Assembly (NCBI GenBank): GCA_029204225.1
Contig: CM055096.1
Span: forward strand, 32,304,305-32,368,304
Length of the DNA: 64,000 bases
Direction of reading: 5' to 3'
From: Diphasiastrum complanatum
Taxonomy: Eukaryota > Streptophyta > Lycopodiopsida > Lycopodiales > Lycopodiaceae
Below, in pieces: positions 42,615 to 53,623 of the stretch (the stretch's first letter is position 1; every line of letters begins with the position of its first letter). The notes beneath the pieces were generated by a model. The model saw only the letters and a list, made by a program, of their open reading frames with translations, was not told the origin of the DNA and searched no databases. Position numbers and translations under genes: made by a program.

Positions 42615-45600
42615 TTATAGACTTATACTAAAAGCTTTTGTGGATGGCTCCGAAGCAGTAAGCATCTGAGTAGTAGGATCATCGCTGGCCACATGATCTT
42701 CTTCCATTCCTCCTTCGATGTTGGGCAAAGTCTCCCAAATTACTGTGTGAAATGATGTTGCAAAGGAAGGCCAATGGGGGCTGGGAATTTCCTTGAATTC
42801 ATCACCGAAGCTGGTTCTCTCACTGGGCAATTCTGGCACTCCTACTTGGCCGACCAGCATGAGCAGCACCTGCCCCATGCTTGGACGCAACGATGGCAAG
42901 CTTTGTGTGCACCAGAGTGCAATTTTGACCATGTTAAGAAGCTCGTTGTGAGGACATTTGTTCGAGAATCTGGTGTCTGCAAGCTCCTGCACCTTGCCAT
43001 TCTTCAGGACCTCCCATACCCATGTGTCCATTGTCACTGCCTCTTGCTTGTTCTCCGTGCTGGTTTGCATTCCTCGGCGTCCTGTAACCATCTCCAGGAG
43101 AACAATGCCATAGCTGTACACATCCACCTTTTCGGATAGTTGCCCGTGCATTACGTACTCTGAAAAACAACCAGCACAAACAGACACCGACATTTTTCAG
43201 CAAGAAAGGTCAATTCAGTTCATGAAGCTCCTTTGTATCTGAAACTTGAATATTTTTATGTCATGACGAAACCTTGAAAGGAAAGAGAGCAAAATAATTG
43301 TCGAAATAAATTGCTCATAACAATTCGATGCACATTAGAAAGGCATTGCAAAAATAAAGTTAAGCAGAAAACAGTTAAATAAACAGAAATAATCAGAGAC
43401 ACGGAAAATTTTCTCCAAGAAATTTCCAAAACAGCAAGTCTATTGTAAGGAGTGGAAGCTCCTCTGTATCTTCAAAATTAAAATATGTATGGTTCTAACT
43501 TCTTGTGCAATGATGAAAAATTGAACTCCCTCAGTGAGTGGTGTGTCGGTGAAGGCCTCCTTTCCTCTCCTAAAGGTCAGGGGACTTCAACTCCAATCAG
43601 TTGCATAAAGGAACATTCAAGAGAAAAAAAAATAACGAATCCTTGAAGAACAAGAAAACAAGATCAGGGCCATCTCTTACCCAGACCCAAAGAAATGGCA
43701 CATAAGGACTCAATGCACATTGGACAAGCATATCAAAATTCAAGCTGAGCACAGAAAAGATGCAAACAGCTGTATAAGAATCAATTGCATATAACAAGGA
43801 AATCAAGAAGCACATGAGATAGACCTAGATCACGAGAACCACAGAAGCAATCTATTTTTCCTCATAGGCTTTTTCATAGCGTTCAAAACAGTAACTAAGA
43901 TAACAGAACGTATCGATTATAGTAGCTAAGGAAAACAAGAGAACCTGGTGCAAGATAACCGCGTGTACCCATCACGCTTGTAACCACTATTTCATCTTCC
44001 TTCTCATTCATCAATTCGGCTAAACCAAAGTCGGAGATATACGCATTCATATTCTTGTCCAGTAAAATGTTTGCAGGTTTCACATCCCTATGAACAATGC
44101 GCGTGGGTGAATCCTCGTGCAAATACAGAAGCCCTCGTGCAACATCAACGGCAATCCTGAATCTACTCTCCCAGCTGAGGACGAGGTGATCTTTTCGGAA
44201 CAGGGCATTTTGCAGATTTCCATTTGGCATGTATTCGCACACAAGCAGTGGAAAGCCTCTGTCAACGCAACAACCAATCAATGGAACCAGATTGCGATGT
44301 CGGACGGAACTAATGACCTGCAATTCGTGGTAAAACCATACCTTACAAGTCTGAGTGTAATTTATCAGCTGTTTGATGGCAACATGCCGGCCATCGGTAA
44401 GGCATCCTTTGTAAACTCGTCCATAAGCTCCCTCGCCGAGAAGATTTTCTTTCGAGAATTTACTGGTAGCCACTTCCAACTCTTCGTACTCGAAAGGGAT
44501 GAGTCCAATTCTACTGCTCGCATGTTCTTCAACTTTTGGAGCTCTTCTAGCTCTGAAGCGACGCCAATAGAACCCCAGCCCAAGTAGAACACCAATGAGT
44601 ACCAGCACACCTATGCCTCCTCCCAGAATTGCCCACACATATGCTCTACTTGATTTTGACTTACTAAAAGTAAACACGCGGATTGCCGATATGGTTGGTC
44701 CATTGTAAGGCGTTAAACCTTCGTTGGGATGATCCGACCAGCTGCCTCTCCCTTTCAGTTTGATGCTTAGGACATTCTGAGCAACTATGGCGTGAAAGAT
44801 CATCACCAAAGGCTTCAGAGGTCCCCCTGCCAGAGACACGACATCCAAATTTTCATGCGCAAGCTGTCCTTGAATGATAATGTCAAAGATCCGCTCGCCT
44901 GGAGATTGAAGCTGAATTTCCGCAAAATGGAGCTCAATAACATAGTTTCCATTCTTCAAACAATTTCCGTAGTAGGTCATGGAATCTGCTCCTGTGCGAG
45001 CAGTCGAATATAACGGCCAACTACTAAACGGAGGAATTTCAACTCTACCTGCAGGTGGAGAATTTGGCTCTGAAAAAGATACACTTTCCTGCGTGCTCAA
45101 TATTCCGGCGCCATATAATCCAGAAACACTCAGAGCCCACGATGAGCATGGCGGACTGGTATAGAAGACGACAGAAGAGTTGTGAGACATGTCTTCCTCG
45201 AACAGAATAGGTCCACTGGTGGTAAACGCTCGGTAAGGAGGCCCTCCGGCATTGATTGCAAAGCATTCAATGCCACGGCTACCACAAGAACCACCGCAGC
45301 CACCATCATCTGCTGTCAAAGAGGCACTGGTCGAGGAATGGCAATTTGATGCCACGAAACTGTCTTCAGCAGCTTCTGCCCCAATTCCATCCAAACGATT
45401 AAAACTGAAATCTAATTGAATGTTGCTCAAATTTCCATGTAATAAAGCGTTAAAGTTTTCGGGAATTGATCCCGTGAGGAGATTTTGTGAGAGATCCAGC
45501 AGTTTAAGCTTCTGGAGGTTTCCAAGCTCACTCGGAATTGGCCCAGAAAATAGATTGCAACAAAGTAGAAGCGCCTGAAGATTAGAGAGATGTCCCAGTT

Positions 45601-46999
45601 CCGCTGGCAAAGACCCGCTCAGCATATTGGAACTCATGCTGAGCATGGTTAAAGATGTCAGGTTTGTCAATTCAAGGGGAATCTCTCCGCTGAAATTATT
45701 GCCTTCCAAGGATAAGAACTGGAGATTGATAAGATTAATGAAGATATCCTCGGGGAGGGATCCGCTCAGTTGATTTCCCTGCAATTGTAAATTTTTTAGG
45801 CGCTTCAAATTCTTTAAGCTCGCAGGAATCGAGCCCTCGAGTCTGTTGGACTGCAGCAACAAATCAGTAAGATTTGACAGATATCCGATGTCATCTGGTA
45901 TCGTTCCGCTTAAATTTGCTGCATATAGCTTCAGCTCGACCAAGCCAGACACATTACCAATGGAAGGAGGAATTGATCCGGAAATATTTGTATTGAAGTT
46001 AATATCAAGCACCTGAAGGCTTCTTAGCTTTCCTATCTCCGCTGGTAGGGGTCCTGACAGCAGGTTGTTGGCCAGAGACAAATAGTTAAGAAACAATAAA
46101 TTGGTAAGAGTATCTGGTATCTCACCTGTTAGCTGATTCTTTTCTAGATTGAGATCAGTCAGTAAAGAGAGCTGCCCGATTGTGCTCGGAATGCTTCCTT
46201 CCAGCTGGTTCGCATCAAGGGCAAGGTGCGTCAAGTTGGTGAGGTTGCCAATACAGGTTGGAATTCCTCCATTAAGCTCATTCTTCCCCAGATCAAGAAT
46301 TCTTAAAGAATGTAATTGGCAAATTGCTTGCGGAATGGCGCCAGAAAGATTGTTCTGACGGAGATTCAGATACTGAAGATTTGTGAGGTTTCCTAGCTCC
46401 GAAGGAATAGAGCCCTGTAGTTGCATGCTGCCGCTGAGATCCAGCTTCAGGAGGTGCTGAAGAGATCCGAGATCTGAAGGGAGATAATCTCCGACGACAC
46501 GATCCTGTCCAATTCCGCTGGAGGGTGCACTAGCTTCAAGGTTTCTAAGATATTTTAGTTTGGCAATAGAGGAGAGGAAATTGGAGCTATAAAAGACGGG
46601 TTCATCCTCTAGATGTAAATCAGTTATGTGCTGAAAATCTTTTCCAGTAAAATGGCAAGAAACACCAGGCCATTGACTCTGACATGGATCTGTGTTTGTC
46701 GTGTCGATATTTCTCCAGACTTTCAATGTAATGTTCCTGAGGATTGCAACCTCGGCTGGAGCGGTAGACGAAACATTTTGTGATGGAGTTGCTGATGGAG
46801 ATAATGGAGATGGAAACGTCGCCAAAGAAGTTGCTGCGTTGCTACTCTGCGTATAAACTATTGCCAACACGGCACTCTTGTGCACATAAAAATTGACGAT
46901 TACGAACATCAACATGAACGATTGTAGAGCAGCAACATAGGATTTCCCAAGCTGAAGGAAGCCATTTAGAAATGGATCCCTCGCGCACCATGCAGCCAT
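42615..46999 (-). CDS. LRR-malectin receptor-like kinase
   Basis: Two exons, 46999-43945 and 43159-42615, join across CCAG|GTTCTC and TTTTTCAG|AG to give 1199 residues and restore the kinase motif APEYVMHGQL. A hydrophobic N-terminal segment (residues about 22-50) fits a signal peptide or anchor. About 15 leucine-rich repeats (LxxLxxLxLxxNxLxGxIP) span roughly 160-525. A malectin-like domain lies at about 575-777 (GIECFAINAGGPPYRAF...), a transmembrane helix at about 786-811, then a Ser/Thr kinase. Kinase landmarks are GEGAYGRVYKG, Lys876 in VAIK, HRD at 970-972, DFG at 990-992, DVYSYGIVLLEM and RPSM. All catalytic residues are present, so it is probably active at the plasma membrane, sensing an apoplastic ligand. 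It has a single 785-bp intron inside the activation segment. Confidence 0.93.
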
Positions 47000-47889
47000 G
47001 CTGTATTTGAGGAAGGATCAGTAGTTCACGACCAAACGGATGTGAAGTACGGAAAACATTATTAGTGCTGGACTGCTACAAGTAAGGCCAACAGAAGTAA
47101 AATCGTTTCAGTTATTCATTCGTAATAATCTAACGTAAAACTCAAGAAAGCCATTCATCATTTGGTTAGACGTTCAAAAGTATCGGTGCAATCAGCCAAA
47201 GCAATATATGGCATTCTTCCTCCTGGTTTTGGCCTTAACCAGAGCCAGAGCTGCAGAGGACCCCTTGCAACATGATCCACTCAAATTGTAGATGATATAG
47301 CGCAAACAAAACTGACCTGCACTTTATGAAGATGCAAGTTTATGAAGATGCAGAAAACTTAAGGCTATGAATTTTTTTGATGTACGAGTACTTATTGCAT
47401 ACACATTTTGAAACATACATATGAATACACTCTAGAGATAATTCAAATTTTGAAATGAGATACAATTCAGGTACAGTAAATAGCCTACAGAAATAGATTA
47501 AAGTGATAACGTAAGCAAAAAGTACGAGATATACGAAAAAGGTCGCTGATTATCCTTGCTTGCAATTGCAAAAGCAAACATCTGTTTCGGTGAGGTAGCC
47601 GTATCGTCAGCGAATAGGAAAAGACACTGTAGCATTTATCAAAGGCCGTCCGTCAAGAATTAACACATAAAGTGAACAGTGATCTCACACTCACACGCTT
47701 ACACCCCGGGACCGAGCCCGAGGGCAACAGTTTCAGAACAAAAGGAATTCTGCAATACTAAAACACCACGTAGATGATAACAAAAGAACGCATCCCCGCA
47801 ATTAAATATATTAATCTGGGAGCCAAAAAGTCGTAAACCTCAAGAGCACAAAATCCAGGAACAGTAACGTGAGTAAGATCCAAGGGTGT
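47000..47889 (-). promoter_or_regulatory. Upstream region of the receptor kinase gene
   Basis: The bases just before the ATG (TTCCTCAAATACAG|C-ATG) resemble a 3' splice site, so a 5' UTR intron is possible. No TATA box or operator is clear. Confidence 0.35.
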
Positions 47890-47991
47890 CTATTTAAGCT
47901 GGAGGTCAAATTCTCTAAATTTTCCTGCGCTGGGAGGAATCCGTCCATCCACATGCAGCATGGCACATGCTTCCTGCACATTCTGCCCACT
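47890..47991 (-). CDS. Exon-like C-terminal piece of an unknown gene
   Basis: A strong acceptor (TGTTTTTTCCGATCTTCTAG) is followed by 33 codons and a TAG: SGQNVQEACAMLHVDGRIPP and SAGKFREFDLQLK. The composition is protein-like and the splice site is good. About 270 bp upstream on the same strand an ATGGGGCCGGAG|GTGACG could be an earlier exon with a donor; joined in phase it would add MGPE. I do not recognise the peptide. It could be the last exon of a small conserved gene or a captured fragment. It lies 0.9 kb upstream of the kinase start, in the same orientation. Confidence 0.35.
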   Translation of the reverse strand, partial: SGQNVQEACAMLHVDGRIPPSAGKFREFDLQLK

Positions 47992-48778
47992 CTAGAAGAT
48001 CGGAAAAAACAGACTCCAGAATAATTTGCAACTAAAATCAACATTTAACAATCATGCGAGTCTCGAGCTAAAATAATCAACTACAATAATCAAAATCAAA
48101 GACAAATGCAGCGCCGTGGTGATCATTTGACAGAGTACTAGACAACACAGAAGACGATGTGGACACAATGAAGCAGCAACAGTACGAATTCAATTAAAAG
48201 CAAATGAGGAGCGCTGCTGGAGCTGGTTGAGCGTCACCTCCGGCCCCATGATATATGCTGCAATAGATCAGAGATCCACCGCCCGCCACCTTCCTCCCTT
48301 CTGCTCCTGTCCCTTCTGCTCCTGTCCCTTTCCACAAATGACATACACGCCTAAACGATCACCATCGCCTCAGCTCCAGCAGCTTCACAACATCGCTTTT
48401 TCGCTCTCGCTGCTTCGCTTTTCTTCCAATTCATTGTAGCCACGCAGCTTCCCTGTCTTTCTTTTTCTTCTCTTTTGCACTGCTTTATTATTCATCTACT
48501 GTTTTGGCCTCCTTTTCTAAGAGACTCTTTTATCAATACTAATTCGTGTTCACACCGTAACTCATCCCTAAACACATCAACTCCTTTCTTCTCTAGAATA
48601 GGTCATTATGAAGGGCAGTTAAATGCAATTATTTAATTACATGGCCTTTTTATATATGCAATATGCCCATGAATTTAATTTACCAATACTTTGTTCGTGC
48701 CTATTACCGTATCTTGCGAACCATGAATAACAAGTATTACATACCTAAATTCATGCTATATTTGATGTCAGGGTACAA
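47992..48778 (-). other. Possible 5' part of the upstream gene, then spacer
   Basis: GC-richer than its surroundings at 48200-48450 (minus strand GGACAGGAGCAGAAGG twice), with an acceptor-like CTGATCTATTGCAG before CATATATCATGGGG. It could be a 5' UTR/first-exon region. Evidence is thin. Confidence 0.3.
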
Positions 48779-48900
48779 TTTATATTTTTGCCCCTAGTCC
48801 AGGTATAAATATGAGGTTCCTTGATATCCAAGTTGATATTTGTATTTTTGCCCATAGTCCAGGCATGAACATGAGGTTCCTTGATATCCAAGTTGATATT
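48779..48900 (+). repeat. Two-copy 60-bp tandem repeat
   Basis: TATTTTTGCCC-TAGTCCAGG followed by ATGAGGTTCCTTGATATCCA repeats exactly 60 bp apart with few changes. Confidence 0.9.
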
Positions 48901-50180
48901 TGAGTTGATACCAATTCTAACATCAATATACTCACCTAGCAATGGTTGATACCCCAATGTTAATGAATGACCTTATACCTCGTAGATAGTCATCTAGTAT
49001 CAGTATTTTTGCCAATATTCATAAAGAGTAGGTACATTAGATAAGCTTAGGAAGTTTTCACGTACCTGAAACCGACGGCCATATTTTGGCCTAAAAAAAG
49101 GTCAATAGCTCAAACTAGCTAGGTTTTTAATATAACTAGCCAACAGTGATCTGATAATCAAAATATTCAAAGGGCCAAAGCCACAAGTACGTCACATCCA
49201 AGAAGAGATTGAGGTTCAAGCCTAGGTCGTGGCTACTATAGGAAACACTCTTATCCAACTCGACTACGATAGGAGACACTTATCTTATCTTTTGAAAATT
49301 GTTGCTTTAAGCACATATTGCTTAGGATCCATCATGTAATGGATAAGATTCCCACTTTTGAGTCATCTCGTGGTAAGGAGAACCTACTAGACAATTTAGA
49401 TTCATCTCATGCAAATAAAAACTTACTAGGCTTTTGGCTGAAAACAATGGTCTTTTTTGCACACAAGTGATGCAAATTCTTGAAAAGGACCTTGTGCCCA
49501 AATATTGATAGACCTAAAGAATTTGTCTCTCTGTGTAATGTACCAATTATCTCTATGACATTGACAATGCATGCGGAATACCTATATCACATCAACAACC
49601 ACTTCTGATGATATGAATAAATTTACACTTGTTCAAAGTCACCAGTACATTATAGTAAGTATTTGAGACAAAGAAATGCTATCTTTTAGGTTTTCACTTT
49701 TCTTTTCTTTTTTGGGGAGTGTGGGGTGAAGTGTTGTGAGTGCCATGGTGTAAGGCAATCCCCTTTAAATTATGCCCTAAATAGAATGAGCCTTTCACAC
49801 ATGAAGGGACTAGATTCTTGGAGATTGGGCGCTCCATCTTCCCCATTTGCTCCCAATCTCCAACCATGTTTCTCACCTCCCATCACAACATTTTTTGAGT
49901 GAAGTGTTGCCCCCATCTTCTGTGCATAATAAAGTTGTCGAAGAACCATAATCATATTATGAAATTTCTACATGCTGCCAATAGCCTTCCTCAATGGTCT
50001 ATGGATGCTATCAACAAGTCTCATTGCTCATTTGCTCATCATGTCTATTGGATGTTTGCTTTTGAATGCTTCTAGCTTATTGCTAGTATATTTACCAATT
50101 TTTAACTTCAACTTATCATGCCTATTGTCAATCCTAGAGAGGCATGATAGCTATTTAATTTCTAGTACACATATCTTTCC
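48901..50180. other. Spacer
   Basis: No genes recognised. The short minus frames near 49.7-49.9 kb lack support. Confidence 0.45.
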
Positions 50181-50536
50181 ATCTAAAAGTCCATTCTAGC
50201 TGATGGAAATTATTACCTTTTTATCCTAGATTGAACTATTGGAATATTAATGTCAAGTTTACTATATTCTAGTAATGTAGCTCTTAATGATAGCCTCATA
50301 TTGATATGAAACACGTATGTTTATACACTTTATATTGTTATTGTTCAATGAGTCGTGAGTACTCATAGTATTTAATAATCAATAAACAATCGTCAAAATC
50401 CCAAAGGGTGCAACCAGCCCCTATAATGGATTTTCTACTCGTCTTCTTCATTGTCATTTTACGAGGAGAGTGGAGATTGTAATGGTAATGCTTGTAGATA
50501 GAATCAATCATTGTCCTAAATTCAAAAAAATTCACA
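50181..50536 (+). repeat. 5' LTR of copia E (left end uncertain)
   Basis: Ends AAAAATTCACA directly before a copia PBS. TATATT-like boxes occur in the body. Its last about 30 bases share an exact 28-mer with gypsy gag at 63523-63550. Confidence 0.55.
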
Positions 50537-50550
50537 TGGTATTAGAGCTT
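50537..50550 (+). promoter_or_regulatory. Copia E primer-binding site
   Basis: TGGTATTAGAGCTT, an initiator-tRNA-Met complement with one common variant base. Confidence 0.8.
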
Positions 50551-51119
50551 GGTACAAGAGGAATGTAATGATCCATTAAACATTTGAAAATCATTGTCAA
50601 ATTGTTGTTTTTGATCTGATCTTGTGTGGGCGAGCTCTAAGAGAGTGGTAGCTTCAATTGTTTTGGTCCAAATCGATTTGTGGGCTACAGGTGTACTGTC
50701 CACACGTGTGAGGCCGTATAGCAGCAGCTGTCAAAACAAGTTCCGTACTTGTTTTTGGTCCAAAATCTTGCATACTAGTCCAAATTTCATACTTTTTGGT
50801 GCATTGTCTAGATCTAGGTTCAATCTATCAAATGCTAATGATCAAATAGAAGTTTGAATCATTGAAGCATTAGATCATATCATTAAGGTTGATTTGTTCA
50901 AATCTTAAGTGTGTGAAGTGATATCGAGCAAAAAGGTGCTAGAATACATTTTTGAGAGTGTGTTTTGCTAGGAATTTTGAGTGGATCTATTACACCATCA
51001 TTCAAGATTGGGCTAGTTTGATAGGGACAAGACTATAAGCTTCTTAGTGAACTAGAAATCTATCTTAGATCATTCATATTCAGAGATCTTTGTGCATTTC
51101 AAAAAGCAAACCATTCATA

Positions 51120-52254
51120 ATGCCTTCCATGGGTGGATTTTTGTTAGAATCTTGTGAGAGACTAACATCCACAAATTATTCCATATGGAAAGTGAGGATG
51201 GAATCACTATTTGTGATCCATGACCTCTATGATATTGTTCTTGGAGTTGAGGAAGAACCTCCTTGCTCAAGAACAATTGAAATACAAGAAGAAGGCTAGA
51301 TTAGCCTTGCATTGCTTAAAGATGGATGTAAGCAACGACCTCTTGAAAGAGGTAGCTTCTTGTGCCTCAACCAAAGAGGCTTGGGATTCACTAAAGAACA
51401 TTTATGAATCCAAAAACACCTCTAGAGTACTCATGCTAAGGAATAAAGTACTCCAAAGCATGAAGGAAAATGGAGAAAGTGGTCAAGAATATGTACTAAG
51501 AATCAAACCTTTAAACAAAGAAGACCAAATCCAAGATAAAGAACTATTACAAGTCATATTGAATGGACTTGGTGATGAGTTCACCAATCTTTTTCAAACA
51601 TTTTCCATTCAAGACCAACTTCCAACAATTGACAAGTTACATAATGTACTTGTGGCCGAGGAGAGTAGGATTCTACACCTCAAAGCTAGGATGGGATCTA
51701 TGTCACTACAAGGTGGTGGTGAAAAAGCAAATTTCACATCCAAAGGCAAAAAGAAGTCCCAACCATTCAAGAAGCACCAAGGCAAGGAGGCCGAGGTCAA
51801 GGATGGTGGATCTACCTCCAAAGGGAAGAACAAGAACAAAGCCAAGCTGAAGTGTTTCTTTTGTGGAAATATAAGACAATTTTCTTCCGAATGCTTAAAA
51901 AAGAAGAATACACAGGTGAATGAAGATCAAGGCAACCTTGCACAAGAGGAGGAGGAAGAGGATGGTTTCAACACATCCTTGATGGTAGCATCGAATCCAA
52001 CATCAATCAAAGAGACATGGTGGATTGATAGTGGGGGTAGTTCCCACATGTCATTTAACAAGCATTTTTTCTCTACTTTACTTTCTTGTAATGATTCTAA
52101 GAAATCTATCTACACTGCTAGTGATCAAAAATGTAAAATAGATGGTATTATATCTATTCCATTATGCTTAGGATCATCTAAGAGGATAGACCTAGATAAT
52201 GTCTTGTATGTTCCAACCATTACTAAAAATTTGCTTAGTGTTGTGGACAATTGA
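51120..52254 (+). pseudogene. Copia E gag and protease
   Basis: Gag starts at an ATG (MPSMGGFLLESCERLTSTNY) with W-K-VRMESLF, the DUF4219-type start. A frameshift near 51250 moves it to a second frame that stays open for more than 330 codons: LALHCLKMDVSNDLLKEV, STKEAWDSLKNIYES, VLQSMKENGESGQEYV and LLQVILNGLGDEFTNL. A Lys-rich stretch and one zinc knuckle (CFFCGNIRQFSSEC, the central His replaced) follow. The protease active site is WWIDSGGSSHMSFN, a close variant of D-S-G-A-S. The end (DLDNVLYVPTITKNLLSV) is the start of the pre-integrase region. One frameshift and a late stop are the main lesions. Confidence 0.92.
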
Positions 52255-53247
52255 ATGGAGTAGATGTACATTTCAAGAATGGAGTGTGTTCCATCTTGAA
52301 AAGTGACAAGTGCATACCTAGTGGCATTAAGCAAGGATGAATTTATAAGTTGGATGCTAATGTGGCCATTGAAAGTGTGAACATGGTTAGGGAGGAGATG
52401 ACACAAGTGGAGCTATGGCATAAAAGATCAGGCCATCCTAATCTTCAAGCAATGGAATCTATGATCTCCAGGGAGCTTGCTCTCGGCCTCCCCAAATCAT
52501 TCTCAAGATGTGACAAAGTGTGTGAGGCTTGTGGACTTGCAAATTCTCATAAGAAATCCTACAAGAGATCCTTGTCAAGGTCTACCTCTCCTTTAGATCT
52601 CATTCATTATGATGTACACTCTTTTTCTCATGAAAGTAACAGAGGTGCTTTAATGTATGTATATGACTTTCATAGATGATTGTACTAGATATACTTGGAT
52701 AGATCTATTGCAAAAGAAAAGTCTTGTATATGAAGCTTTTGTAAATTTAAATCTCTTATTGAGAATCAACTTAGTTCTAGCATCAAAGTTCTAAGATGTG
52801 ATAATAAAGGAGAACATGTCTCCAATAGGATGAGAGATTTTTGTGAGAGTAATGGCATTAAAAGAGAGTACACATGTTCCTACACCCCCCAACAAAATGG
52901 GGTGGCTAAGAGGAGAAATAGAAGCCTATGTGAGTGTGCAAAGTCTTTGAGGCTAGATGCATCTCTACATTCTGGGGAGAGGCCATAACATGTGCTAACT
53001 ATTTATGTAATAGGCCTCCAAATAGTGCCATTGATGGGATCTCACCATATCAAGCCTTGTATGGAAGTAAGCCAAATTTTAAAGATTTGAAAGTGTTTGG
53101 ATGTATTTGTTATGTCCACATTCCTTTGGAAACTAGAAAGAAAAAGGATACAACTTCTTTCAAAGGCATTTTTGTTGGCTATAGTGAAAATAGCAAAGGT
53201 TATAGGATTTTTTATCCTATTTCAAAGAAAGTAAACGTTAGTAAGGA
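52255..53247 (+). pseudogene. Copia E integrase, truncated
   Basis: Pre-integrase: ELWHKRSGHPNLQAMESM and CEACGLANSHKKSY. The core follows with DLIHYDVHSF in place of D-hydrophobic-C-G, then out of frame FIDDCTRYTWIDLLQ-like sequence and SCTPQQNGVAKRRNR-like sequence. After that come ITCANYLCNRPPNSAIDG, FKDLKVFGCICYVHIP and IFVGYSENSKGYRIF. It stops at VNVSKDV, where the LTR of copia B begins at 53248. RT and RNase H of E are absent downstream. The E-B junction may mark where B inserted, followed by deletion of the rest of both. Confidence 0.88.
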
Positions 53248-53623
53248 TGTTGAAGAAACAAAAAGTTTCTATTACCAAAGCTTTGCTAGCTTTCAGCCCT
53301 CTGCTTGACGAAAATGTTTGCCAATGCGAAAGTCAAAAGACACGAAGCAGAAATGTTCGCAAACACCCTGACGAAAAGACACGAACGAGAAGTTACATGA
53401 CGCGACTATATACCTTCTGGTTGATGCATGATACACACAGAGAAGAAGTAGTCTAATGCTAGTAAGCAAGAAGACGGAAATACAAAATACAAGTCCTCCT
53501 GCGTGCGAGAAAGTTCTACATAGGATCTGTAGATTCACAAGTCCGCTAGTAAGCGAGACATTACTCAGTAGCTACAGCCGCATACATCCAGAACAGGACA
53601 GGGAAGTCTAGTGTCCCTCACAC
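53248..53623 (+). repeat. 5' LTR remnant of copia B
   Basis: TGTTGAAGAAACAAAAAGTTTC... matches the 3' LTR of copia A. The LTR runs into integrase coding sequence without PBS, gag or protease, so an internal deletion lies near 53620. Confidence 0.7.

Noticed and set aside
44117-44587. 156-codon plus-strand frame
   Set aside because: It lies antisense inside the kinase and transmembrane coding region and has no features of its own.
48227-48439. Plus-strand 70-codon frame upstream of the kinase gene
   Set aside because: Cys/Pro/Ser-rich with internal duplication (CSCPFCSCPF), no context; more likely the antisense of a 5' UTR region.
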